Assembly: GCF_030285665.1 (NCBI RefSeq)
Contig: NZ_CP127295.1
Location: 7,688,001 to 7,752,000, forward strand
DNA length: 64,000 nucleotides
From: Amycolatopsis mongoliensis
GTDB taxonomy: Bacteria > Actinomycetota > Actinomycetes > Mycobacteriales > Pseudonocardiaceae
Direction of reading: 5' to 3'
The translations under genes were made by a program, and so were the position numbers. The notes under the pieces were generated by a model. It ran no database searches and was not told where the DNA came from. It saw only the letters and a list, made by a program, of their open reading frames with translations. Shown one piece after another: positions 45,417 to 52,797 of this stretch; within the stretch, counting starts at the first letter, position 1; each line of letters opens with the position of its first letter.

Positions 45417-45434
45417 TGGGAGAGCGCTCTCCCA
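45417..45434. promoter_or_regulatory. LacI operator 2 (DUF1996-DUF305 operon)
   Basis: TGGGAGAGCGCTCTCCCA is a perfect 18-bp palindrome, 28 bp before the TTG start. On the minus strand a TTGACA -35 box (45460-45465) is followed 17-18 bp later by a weak -10, so the operator covers the transcription start. Confidence 0.8.
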
Positions 45435-45557
45435 CAGCATGCGCACCGAGCCGCTGCCGTGTCAAGGAGCACCCGGATCCGCCGCAAGACAGGCATTGTC
45501 CGATTACCGACGGGAATCTTGACAACGGGAGGCGCGGTGCCGAACCATCGGACGCAC

Positions 45558-45573
45558 TGGAGAGCGCTCTCCA
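45558..45573. promoter_or_regulatory. LacI operator 3 (discoidin glycosidase gene)
   Basis: TGGAGAGCGCTCTCCA is a perfect 16-bp palindrome 30 bp before the GTG start. A TTGACA box lies upstream at 45519-45524, so the site would sit at or just after the transcription start. Confidence 0.78.
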
Positions 45574-45603
45574 ATCTCCGTCCCCTGTCGTACGGGAGTC
45601 ATC

Positions 45604-47736
45604 GTGGACCGACCGTCGCTCCTCCGTGCCGTCCCGGCGCTGGTGGCCCTGCTGGTGCTGGGGCTGCTCGCCGGCCCGTCCCCGGCGCACGCCGCCACGC
45701 TGCTTTCCCAAGGCAGACCCGCGACGGCGTCGAGCAGTGAAGGCGCGGGTACTCCGGCCTCGGCAGCCGTCGACGGTGACGCCGGCACCCGCTGGGCGAG
45801 CGCCTGGAGCGACCCGCAGTGGCTGCAGGTCGACCTCGGCGCACCCGCGGACGTCAGCCAGGTCACCCTGAACTGGGAAGCCGCCTACGCGACTGCATAC
45901 GAAATCCAAGTTTCCGACGACGCCGGTACTTGGCGGACTGTATACAGTACGACCACCGCGGCCGGCGGTATACAAAATCTCGCGGTCAGCGGCCACGGCC
46001 GTTACGTGCGCTTCTTCGGCACCCACCGCGTCGGCGGCTACGGCTACTCGCTCTGGGAGTTCCAGGTCAGCGGTACCCCGGGGACGCCGACGCAGGACGG
46101 CCCCGGCGTCACGCGAGTGACCGGCTCGCCGGGGAACTGGCAGCTGACGGTCGACGGGACACCGTGGACGGTCAAGGGGCTGACCTGGGGACCGCCGGTC
46201 GGCGAAGCGGCCACGCGGATGCCCGAGCTACACGCGATCGGCGTCAACACCGTCCGCACCTGGGGCACCGACGGCACGACCCAGCCCCTGCTGGACGCCG
46301 CCGCGGCCAACGGGATCAAGGTCGTCAGCGGCTTCTGGCTGCAACCCGGCGGCGGCCCCGGCAGCGGCGGCTGCGTCGACTACACGACCGACACGAACTA
46401 CAAGAACACGATGCTCGCCGAGATCGAGAAATGGGTCACCGCCTACAAGGCGAACCCCGGCGTGCTGATGTGGAACGTCGGCAACGAGTCGATCCTCGGC
46501 ATGCAGAACTGCTATTCCGGCACGCAGCTGGAGCAGAACCGGATCGCGTACACGCGCTTCGTCGACCAGGCCGCGCAGGCGATCCACGCCATCGACGCCA
46601 ACCACCCGGTCACCTCGACCGACGCCTGGACCGGTGCGTGGCCGTACTACAAGGCGTACGCGCCGAACCTCGACCTCTACTCCGTCAACTCCTACGCCCA
46701 GGTCTGCCAGGTGAAGCAGGACTGGCTCGCGGGCGGCTACCCGAAGCCGTACATCATCACCGAGACCGGCCCGGCCGGTGAGTGGGAAGTGCCGAACGAC
46801 GCGAACGGCGTCCCCACCGAGCCGACCGACCAGCAGAAGCGCGACGGCTATGTGAACGCCTGGAACTGCGTCCTGGCCCACCCGGGCGTGGCACTCGGCG
46901 CGACGCTCTTCCACTACGGCACCGAGGGCGACTTCGGCGGCGTCTGGTTCAACATCACCACCGGCAACGAAAAGCGGCTCTCGTGGTACGCCGTCCGCAG
47001 GCTCTACAGTGGACAGACGAACGGGAACACACCGCCGGTGATCTCGTCGATGACCCTCAGCCGCAGCACGGACGTCCCGGCCGGCGGCACGTTCACCCTG
47101 ACCGCCGGGGTGTCCGATCCGGACGGTGACCCGATCACCTACACCATGGGCTACAACAGCAAGTACATCAACAACGCGGCCGGGCTGATCCCGGCGCAGT
47201 TCACCGGGACCGGGCCGTTCACCGTCACCGCGCCGCAGCAGCTGGGCGTCTGGAAGATCTACCTCTACGCCCGGGACGGCCACGGCAACGTCGGCATCGA
47301 GACGCGGTCGCTGCGCGTGGTCGCCCCGCCGGTGCCGGGCACGAACCTGGCCCGCGGCGCGGCGACCACGGCGTCCACCTACCAGGCCGACGGCCCCGGC
47401 GCGCCCTACCCGCCGCAGGCCGCGACGGACGGGAACACCGCCACGCGCTGGGCGAGCGCGTGGGCCGACCCGCAGTGGCTGCAGGTGGACCTGGGCAGCC
47501 GGCAGGCGTTCGACCACGTCCAGCTGATCTGGGAGGCCGCCTTCGGGAAGGCCTACGAGATCCAGGTCAGCGACGACGCGGCGAACTGGCGGACGGTGTA
47601 CGCGACGACGTCGGGCGACGGCGGCGCCGACGACCTCGCGATCTCGGCGACCGCCCGGTACGTGCGGATGTCCGCGACCCAGCGCGGCACCGCGTACGGC
47701 TACTCGCTGTACGAGTTCGGCGTCTACCGCAGCTGA
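45604..47736 (+). CDS. Secreted glycosidase with two F5/8 type C (discoidin) domains
   Basis: Predicted 710-aa exported protein. A signal peptide (1-31, ending PAHAAT) is followed by an F5/8C domain (about 35-160), a TIM-barrel glycosidase domain (about 175-475), an Ig/PKD-like domain (about 480-580) and a second F5/8C domain (about 585-710). The two F5/8C domains share TRWASAWxDPQWLQVDLG, KAYEIQVSDDA or TAYEIQVSDDA, and GYSLxEFxV. The catalytic acids are probably the Glu in WNVGNESILGM and the Glu in YIITETGPAGEW, a clan GH-A arrangement related to GH2/GH5/GH72-like enzymes. Substrate is unknown. GTG start after GGGAG. Confidence 0.83.
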   Translation: MDRPSLLRAVPALVALLVLGLLAGPSPAHAATLLSQGRPATASSSEGAGTPASAAVDGDAGTRWASAWSDPQWLQVDLGAPADVSQVTLNWEAAYATAYEIQVSDDAGTWRTVYSTTTAAGGIQNLAVSGHGRYVRFFGTHRVGGYGYSLWEFQVSGTPGTPTQDGPGVTRVTGSPGNWQLTVDGTPWTVKGLTWGPPVGEAATRMPELHAIGVNTVRTWGTDGTTQPLLDAAAANGIKVVSGFWLQPGGGPGSGGCVDYTTDTNYKNTMLAEIEKWVTAYKANPGVLMWNVGNESILGMQNCYSGTQLEQNRIAYTRFVDQAAQAIHAIDANHPVTSTDAWTGAWPYYKAYAPNLDLYSVNSYAQVCQVKQDWLAGGYPKPYIITETGPAGEWEVPNDANGVPTEPTDQQKRDGYVNAWNCVLAHPGVALGATLFHYGTEGDFGGVWFNITTGNEKRLSWYAVRRLYSGQTNGNTPPVISSMTLSRSTDVPAGGTFTLTAGVSDPDGDPITYTMGYNSKYINNAAGLIPAQFTGTGPFTVTAPQQLGVWKIYLYARDGHGNVGIETRSLRVVAPPVPGTNLARGAATTASTYQADGPGAPYPPQAATDGNTATRWASAWADPQWLQVDLGSRQAFDHVQLIWEAAFGKAYEIQVSDDAANWRTVYATTSGDGGADDLAISATARYVRMSATQRGTAYGYSLYEFGVYRS

Positions 47737-47737
47737 C

Positions 47738-48085
47738 TCAGCCCGGGATCAGGCAGAAGAGGTGACCTTCGGGGTCGGCGAGTACGACCCAGTCGGCGCC
47801 ACCGGGCTGGAAGTCCGGCTTGGTGGCGCCGAGCGCCTCGAACTCCGTGACAGCGCTTTCGAGGTCGCCGACGCGGAGGTCGAGGTGGGCGTGCTTGGCG
47901 TCGTCCGGCCAGCCCGGGCCCCGGTAACCGGCGACGCGCTGGAAGCCGAGTGCGACCGGGCCGCCGAGCTGCACGGTGTCGTCGTCCTGATAGGTCACCT
48001 CCAGCCCGAGTGCCTTGGCGTAGAAGGCGGCGAGCGCGGCCGGGTCGGCGCAGTCGAGGACGATCGTGGTGAGTTCCGCGGGCAT
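47738..48085 (-). CDS. VOC (glyoxalase/bleomycin-resistance fold) protein
   Basis: Predicted 115-aa protein of the vicinal oxygen chelate superfamily: TTIVLDCADPAALAAFYAKALGLEV, VALGFQRVAGYRGP, HAHLDLRVGDLESAVTEFEALGATK, and VVLADPEGHLFCLIPG. It probably acts as a dimer. The ATG at 48085 gives MPAELTTIVLD. It is divergent from an AraC-type regulator 103 bp away. Substrate unknown; antibiotic sequestration and metabolite enzymes share this fold. Confidence 0.85.
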   Translation of the reverse strand: MPAELTTIVLDCADPAALAAFYAKALGLEVTYQDDDTVQLGGPVALGFQRVAGYRGPGWPDDAKHAHLDLRVGDLESAVTEFEALGATKPDFQPGGADWVVLADPEGHLFCLIPG

Positions 48086-48188
48086 TTCCCGACTCCTTTC
48101 GTTCTGCCGGCAGCCTGCCCGCGGTGCCGGGGCGCGGTCTTGAAGATCCTTGCGGAAACTGTCGGACCCCCGGCGTAGCGTCCGGCTC

Positions 48189-49010
48189 GTGCTGGAAGCA
48201 GTCGAAGTCGCGGCCCGCCCCGGGTACGCGGTCAACGTGGTCCGGTGCGCGGACGTCCACCGCGGCTGGTCGCCACCCGAGGTGGCGGCCGGCCACCGGA
48301 TGGTGCTCGTCCGCCGCGGCCGGTTCCGCCGTCGCGCCCGCGGGACGGTCGCGGACGTCGACCCGGTGCTGGCCTACCTCGCCGAACCGGGGGACGAGGA
48401 GAGCTTCGCGCACCCGGCAGGCGGCGACGTGTGCACGTCGGTGACCTTCAGCGCGCAGCGGTGGCGTCAGCTCGCGGGTTTTTCCCTGGCACGCACGACG
48501 GTGTACGTCGACGGACGGCTCGACCTCGCCCACCGCCGTGCGGTCGCTTCGGTCGCCGACCCGGACTACGCGCTGGCGGAAGAGCTGCTGGCGCTGGTGG
48601 GCCACGCGATCACCCAGGCGACGGTCGCTCGGACACCGGCGTCCGGCGGCCGGGCCGACGACCGGGCGTTGGTGTCCCGCGGCCGCGAGGCGATCGCCGC
48701 GGACGACCCGGGCGCCGCCGGGCTCTTTCCGCTGGCGGATCTGCTGGGGGTTTCGCCGTACCGGCTGAGCCGGGCTTTTCCGCGCGAGCTGGGGGTTTCG
48801 CTGACGCAGTACCGCAACCGGGTCCGGGTGGGCCGGGCCCTGGACCGCCTGGAAGCGGGAGAGCGCGAGCTGGCGACGCTCGCGGCGGACCTGGGTTTCG
48901 CCGACCAGGCGCACCTGACCCGCACGGTCCGCGACCACGCGGGAATGACCCCGGCGGTCCTGCGCGGGGTGCTGGCAGGGGAGGGGAGGGAGAGCTCTGG
49001 GCGAGCGTGA
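48189..49010 (+). CDS. AraC-family transcriptional regulator
   Basis: Predicted 273-aa regulator. The N-terminal about 160 residues form a cupin-like sensor (GHRMVLVRRGRFRRRARG, YLAEPGDEESFAHPAGGDVCTSVTF). The C-terminal double helix-turn-helix reads FPLADLLGVSPYRLSRAFPRELGVSLTQYRNRVRVGRALDRL and ELATLAADLGFADQAHLTRTVRDHAGMTPAVLR. The GTG at 48189 is used; an upstream in-frame ATG at 48150 is less likely. It faces the VOC gene across a 103-bp gap, so it probably controls that gene. Confidence 0.88.
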   Translation: MLEAVEVAARPGYAVNVVRCADVHRGWSPPEVAAGHRMVLVRRGRFRRRARGTVADVDPVLAYLAEPGDEESFAHPAGGDVCTSVTFSAQRWRQLAGFSLARTTVYVDGRLDLAHRRAVASVADPDYALAEELLALVGHAITQATVARTPASGGRADDRALVSRGREAIAADDPGAAGLFPLADLLGVSPYRLSRAFPRELGVSLTQYRNRVRVGRALDRLEAGERELATLAADLGFADQAHLTRTVRDHAGMTPAVLRGVLAGEGRESSGRA

Positions 49011-49321
49011 GGCCCCGCCGAGTTGTGCGGGTGGCGGCCCGAGCGCGCGATGCCCACCCAATCCCGCCGATCACGCGAGATCGGCCCTGACAAGGGAGCG
49101 CGCTGAGGTGGGGTGGCGCGACGGGAACGCGGGCTGGGCGCGTGGCCACCCCCAGCGGCCACGTGACTTCGCCCCGCGGCCGTTGCGCCACCCCGGGATC
49201 CGGTGTCCAGTTTTCGAAACACCGAACGGGAGTATCGTAGTCTTTCCGGGACAGGCTGTGTCAAGTTTTCGGAACAGCTACGCTGCCGGTTGTCACGTTT
49301 CCTGGCTGAGGGTGGTGTGTG
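49011..49321. other. Intergenic region before the EspR-like gene
   Basis: No gene seen. It contains an imperfect inverted repeat (GCCGATCACGCGAGATCGGC at 49065-49084) and two direct repeats of AGTTTTCGRAACA (49209-49221 and 49264-49276), 55 bp apart, in a locally AT-rich stretch that likely holds the promoter of the next gene. Confidence 0.55.
49209..49276. promoter_or_regulatory. Two AGTTTTCGRAACA direct repeats
   Basis: AGTTTTCGAAACA (49209-49221) and AGTTTTCGGAACA (49264-49276) differ by one base. The first contains the palindrome TTTCGAAA. Located 46-113 bp before the XRE gene, they are good candidates for autoregulatory binding. Confidence 0.5.
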
Positions 49322-49756
49322 GTGAGCGATGAGCGCAGTTTCGCCGAACGACTGGCGCACTTGATCGCGACCGTGCACCCGCCGGACCGCAAGCCGTACT
49401 CCTACCGGGAGATCGCGCACGGCGTCGCCGAGCAGACCGGCGTGACGATGTCGGCGACCCACGTCCAGCAGCTCGCCGTCGGCGCGCGCAAGGACCCCAA
49501 GCGCTCGCACATCCAGGCCCTCGCCCAGTTCTTCGGCGTCCCGGTGACGTACTTCTTCGACGACGAGGTCGCCGGGCAGGTCGACCGCCAGGTCGAGGAC
49601 GTCGTCGCGTGGCGCGACACCGAGGCGCGGAACCTGGCGCAGCGGGCCATGCAGCTCTCCCCGCGCGACCGCGAAACCGTGACGGCGCTGCTCGACCAGC
49701 TGGCCGGCTACGACGAAACCCGGCGCCGCGACGGCCGGCGCAGGAAGCCGGAGTGA
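49322..49756 (+). CDS. EspR-like XRE-family DNA-binding protein
   Basis: Predicted 144-aa protein. The layout and several motifs resemble M. tuberculosis EspR, a nucleoid-associated regulator of ESX-1 secretion: SFAERLAHLIATVHPPDRKPYSYREI, TMSATHVQQLAVGARKDPK, IQALAQFFGVPVTYFFDDE, then a C-terminal dimerisation helix region (RNLAQRAMQLSPRDRETVTALLDQL). The start may be the GTG at 49322 or the one directly before it at 49319. It is followed 19 bp later by an ImmA/IrrE-type peptidase gene and then a membrane protein gene. Whether it acts locally or globally is unknown. Confidence 0.82.
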   Translation: MSDERSFAERLAHLIATVHPPDRKPYSYREIAHGVAEQTGVTMSATHVQQLAVGARKDPKRSHIQALAQFFGVPVTYFFDDEVAGQVDRQVEDVVAWRDTEARNLAQRAMQLSPRDRETVTALLDQLAGYDETRRRDGRRRKPE

Positions 49757-49775
49757 CCTCGCGCGGTCGGCTAGG

Positions 49776-50366
49776 ATGACCTCGTCCGTGATCGCGCCCC
49801 GGTGCACCCGGCTGGCGCCCGGTGAGCGGGGAGGACCCATCGACGAGCGCGGCCTGACGGAGCTCCGAGCCGGCGCCCGCGAGCGGGTGCGGACCGTGCT
49901 CGGCGCCGTCCCGATGCCCCGGCCGTGGTCGATGAACGTCTGGGTCGACCGCCTCGAAGCCTGGCGCGGGCGCGAGATCGACCTCGTGCCGGTCGAGTAC
50001 CGGCCCGGCCGGCCGTCCGGGGCCTGGCAGCCTCGCCCCGACTACGACCTGATCGCCTACGTCGAGCACACGTCGGCGCTGCACCAGGACCACATCATCG
50101 CCCACGAGCTCGCCCACATGCTGTGCGCGCACACCGGGACCTGCCAGATGTCGGAGTCCGAAGCCGCCCGGTTGGCCCCGGACCTGGCGCCGCAGGCGCT
50201 GTCGCACCTGCTCACCCGCGTGACGACCGGCACCGACGAGTACGAGGCCGAGCTGATCGCCGTGCTGCTGCTGAGCGCGGCGACGAGTGAACCGCCCGCC
50301 GTTCAGCCGGATGCGTCCGGCCGGGCGGCGGAGCAGGCTAGGCGGCTGGCGGCTCTCCTGGGATAG
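49776..50366 (+). CDS. ImmA/IrrE-type (M78) putative metallopeptidase
   Basis: Predicted 196-aa protein. The zinc motif is HIIAHELAHMLCAHTG (HExxH plus a further His), and TGTDEYEAELIAVLLL supplies the third-ligand Glu region. The N-terminal about 80 residues are helical with conserved Trp and Arg residues (RPWSMNVWVDRLEAWRGREIDLVPVEY). ImmA/IrrE peptidases cleave partner XRE repressors, which fits its position right after an XRE gene. The ATG at 49776 or the GTG at 49788 could be the start. It ends 9 bp before the membrane protein gene. Confidence 0.8.
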   Translation: MTSSVIAPRCTRLAPGERGGPIDERGLTELRAGARERVRTVLGAVPMPRPWSMNVWVDRLEAWRGREIDLVPVEYRPGRPSGAWQPRPDYDLIAYVEHTSALHQDHIIAHELAHMLCAHTGTCQMSESEAARLAPDLAPQALSHLLTRVTTGTDEYEAELIAVLLLSAATSEPPAVQPDASGRAAEQARRLAALLG

Positions 50367-50375
50367 TCGCGTCTC

Positions 50376-51464
50376 GTGATCGACATTCTGTTCGTCGGGG
50401 TCGGGCTCTTCGCGTTGGCGGTCGGGGTCTGGCGGGCGGTCCGCGCCCGGCGCACGGGCGCGGGTGCCGGGCTGGCCGTCTCGCTCGTCGCGCTCGGGGC
50501 GGCGTTCTGCTTCCTCTCCAACCGTGCGCAGCTTTTCGAGAGCGAGATCTATCCGAGCCTCGGACGGCTGCTGTCGAACCTCGCGACGATGGTCGCGGCC
50601 TACGGGATCGGGCTGACGGTCGCGGAGATCAGCGGCACCCGCGACCGCGGCCGGCGCACCCGGCTCGGCGCGCTGGGCGTGGCGCTGATCCTGCTGACGG
50701 TCATGTTCTTCAGCACGCCGGGGCTGCCGCGTGGCGTCGGGGTGTTCGACGAGCTGTACCGCACGCACCCGACGCTGGTCGTCTACGTCTTCGTCTACAC
50801 GGTCTACCTCGGGTTCGCGGTGCTCGACATCGGCGTGGTGGCGGCGGTGACGGTCCGGGCGAGCGGTGGTGCGCTGCGGGCCGGGCTCGCGCTGTTGCTG
50901 CTGGCGTCGGCGTTCGCGGTCGCCTACCTCGCGGGAAAGATCGTCGCGACGATCCGGGCGCTGCAGGACGACCACCCGGCGAAGGCGTTGTGCCGCGGAC
51001 CGTTTTCGACGCTGCCGTGCACGCTCGACGTCGGTTTCCCGGCGATCTCGGTCCTGCTGATCGTGGTGGGGCTGACGATCCCGTCGGTCCCGGGCCTGGT
51101 GGCCGGGCGCCGCGACGCGAAGACGCTCCGCCTGCTGCGACCCCTGCGCACGCACCTGACGCGGCGCTTCCCGGAGATCATCCGCATCGACCCGGGCGGC
51201 CCGTCCCGCCGCGAGCGGCTGCTGACGGCGATGAGCGAGACGAACGACGGCCTGATCCTGGCGGGGGTGACACCGGAGCTGGCGCCCCCGGCTGCGGCGA
51301 GGCTGGTGCGCGACCTCCCGGACGAGCCGGGGGAGGAGGAACCACCGCCGGTCGCACAGGCGGAGCCGTTCGCCGCGGACGTGGCGCGGCTGCGGGCGAT
51401 CGCGCGTGCGTACCGGAAGGTGGGTGGCGAGACGGTGGGCGAGGTCGCCAGCCCGGTGCGGTGA
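50376..51464 (+). CDS. Seven-TM protein with cytoplasmic tail (MAB_1171c-like)
   Basis: Predicted 362-aa membrane protein. About seven helices fill residues 1-240 (IDILFVGVGLFALAVGVW, LAVSLVALGAAFCFL, LSNLATMVAAYGIGLTV, LGALGVALILLTVMFF, LVVYVFVYTVYLGFAVL, LALLLLASAFAVAYLAG, FPAISVLLIVVGLTIP). A cytoplasmic domain of about 120 residues follows (LRLLRPLRTHLTRRFPEIIRID, RRERLLTAMSETNDGLILAG, VARLRAIARAYRKVGGE). It resembles the MAB_1171c family, annotated as putative transporter without evidence of substrate. GTG start. It completes an XRE-peptidase-membrane trio, which reads more like a signalling unit than a transporter. Confidence 0.75.
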   Translation: MIDILFVGVGLFALAVGVWRAVRARRTGAGAGLAVSLVALGAAFCFLSNRAQLFESEIYPSLGRLLSNLATMVAAYGIGLTVAEISGTRDRGRRTRLGALGVALILLTVMFFSTPGLPRGVGVFDELYRTHPTLVVYVFVYTVYLGFAVLDIGVVAAVTVRASGGALRAGLALLLLASAFAVAYLAGKIVATIRALQDDHPAKALCRGPFSTLPCTLDVGFPAISVLLIVVGLTIPSVPGLVAGRRDAKTLRLLRPLRTHLTRRFPEIIRIDPGGPSRRERLLTAMSETNDGLILAGVTPELAPPAAARLVRDLPDEPGEEEPPPVAQAEPFAADVARLRAIARAYRKVGGETVGEVASPVR

Positions 51465-51693
51465 CTTCGGGGCGCTTTTGTCGTGGCCCTTTGCCTGCCG
51501 CTGTAACCCAGGCTGGTGCACTGGCTTCGAAGTTGTATTGAGTGCAAAGGTGTACTGACTATGGCAATGCACTCACTTCGCCACCGTGATGATGGCGAAT
51601 GCGCACCCATGCCGGAGATGCACTCACGTCAAAGATGTAGTCACTTCAGATGCACACTGACTACGCAACGACAGCCACTGCGCGCACGACGAT
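51465..51693. repeat. Intergenic region with degenerate 17-bp repeats
   Basis: This 229-bp gap lies between convergent genes and is AT-richer than its surroundings. From about 51525 to 51670 it holds repeated GATGCACTCAC- or GATGTAGTCAC-like units, including neighbours GATGCACTCACGTCAA (51617-51632) and GATGTAGTCACTTCAG (51634-51649), a third at ATGCACTCACTTCG (51567-51580), and variants with ACTGACTA. No gene seen. Confidence 0.6.
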
Positions 51694-52206
51694 TCACCCG
51701 GCGAAAGGCGCTTCCAACCGCAGCTCCCAACCCCGTTCGGTGAGCGCCACCAACTGCAGCCCCCTCGCGTGATCGGTCAGCGGCAGAAGCGGCCGCACCT
51801 CATCGGCCACCCGCGAAAGGGTCTCCTCGTCGCCGCCCATCGCGACGGTCACGTGCGCCGGCGGACGAGGTCCGAACCGTCCGCCGTAAGGCAGCACCTC
51901 CGGCCAGCGAGCGCACACCGCATCGGTGACCGGCTGCAGCGACGGAGCCGGCAGCGCCGCGAAACCCGGCGCGGTCAAGAACTCGGCGAGCCGCACCTCG
52001 GTCGGTGAAACAGCCGAAGCGAGCGACCGGACCGCGGCCAGCACCGAGGGTGTCAGCGCCGCGTCCGGCAGGAAGGGGTACAACGCGGTCACGTGCGCGG
52101 CCAAGCCGGGGCGGACCAGTGCGGGGTCCACTCGCCGGGCCGCGGCCAGCACGGGTTCGGCGGCGGGCAGCAGGATCACCAGCGCGGTGGTTCCGGGTTC
52201 GGGCAC
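51694..52206 (-). CDS. 2'-5' RNA ligase/cyclic phosphodiesterase-like (2H) protein
   Basis: Predicted 170-aa protein of the 2H phosphoesterase superfamily, with two histidine motifs, AAHVTALYPFL near residue 37 and PAHVTVAMGGD near residue 117, which form the catalytic pair. These enzymes act on 2',3'-cyclic or 2'-5' phosphodiester bonds in RNA. Length and motif spacing fit. It ends 16 bp before... in its own direction it runs away from the zinc protein gene, which starts upstream on the same strand and ends 16 bp before its start, so the two are probably one transcript. Confidence 0.82.
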   Translation of the reverse strand: MPEPGTTALVILLPAAEPVLAAARRVDPALVRPGLAAHVTALYPFLPDAALTPSVLAAVRSLASAVSPTEVRLAEFLTAPGFAALPAPSLQPVTDAVCARWPEVLPYGGRFGPRPPAHVTVAMGGDEETLSRVADEVRPLLPLTDHARGLQLVALTERGWELRLEAPFAG

Positions 52207-52222
52207 CCCCGCATCATGGCAG

Positions 52223-52642
52223 TCAGGCGACCGCGCTCTCCGGGAACCGTCCCTCGCGGGCCAGGGCGAGGCTGCGCCGGCACAGCTCCACCAGCTCGAG
52301 GTTGGCGCGGCTGTGCGGGCTGCGGCCGCAGAGTCCGCAGTGGATCGCCACCTCGCCGGTCAGCTCGTCGACCGCGACCAGCGCCTGGTGGTCGCAGCGG
52401 CGGCACCAGCGGTAGCCGATCGCCGGGTTCGTGTGCACCGGGGACGAGACGCAGTCGTGCAGCCAGCGGCGGTGCGTGCGGCAGGTGACGCGGTCGGTCG
52501 GGTCGATCCGGCCGGCGTCCTCGGCGTGGTCTTCGCCGGTCAGTGTCGAAGCCAGCAGGGGCTGCCGCGCCGCGGCGGGCTGGTCCTGCGGGTTCGGACT
52601 GGCCCACGCGTGGTGGTCGCCGCATCGGCACTTCTCGGACAT
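52223..52642 (-). CDS. Small Cys/His-rich putative zinc-binding protein
   Basis: Predicted 139-aa protein that I do not recognise. It has several Cys/His pairs: EKCRCGDHHAW at the N-terminus, TCRTHRRWLHDC, GYRWCRRCDHQALV and IHCGLCGRSPHSRANLEL. The last two resemble a zinc ribbon with four cysteines 20 residues apart. No catalytic motif is seen. The ATG at 52642 follows GGGGGCGAC. It is just upstream of the 2H phosphoesterase gene on the same strand and divergent from dinB, whose SOS box lies 143 bp away. Confidence 0.65.
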   Translation of the reverse strand: MSEKCRCGDHHAWASPNPQDQPAAARQPLLASTLTGEDHAEDAGRIDPTDRVTCRTHRRWLHDCVSSPVHTNPAIGYRWCRRCDHQALVAVDELTGEVAIHCGLCGRSPHSRANLELVELCRRSLALAREGRFPESAVA

Positions 52643-52784
52643 GTCGCCCCCAGTAGTCGGGTCTATCGATGCGTCGAGTGTGACCGTGGCAACAGAGGGT
52701 GGACAACCGGGAAAACGCTCAGTTTCGGCCAGCGGCAGGGGTGCCGCGGCGGGCGGATCGGCGGACTTCGGCACCCGGGTATGC

Positions 52785-52796
52785 GAACATATGTTC
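52785..52796. promoter_or_regulatory. LexA (SOS) box at the dinB start
   Basis: GAACATATGTTC is a perfect 12-bp palindrome fitting the actinobacterial/Bacillus-type SOS consensus CGAAC-N4-GTTCG (here CGAAC-ATAT-GTTCT). It ends one base before the dinB ATG, so LexA would sit over the translation start region and the mRNA is likely leaderless or nearly so. Confidence 0.8.
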
Positions 52797-52797
52797 T

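Noticed and set aside
49065..49084. Inverted repeat GCCGATCACGCGAGATCGGC as a possible operator of the AraC or XRE gene
   Set aside because: Too far from either start (over 230 bp from the XRE gene and after the AraC stop); at best part of a terminator, so not listed alone.
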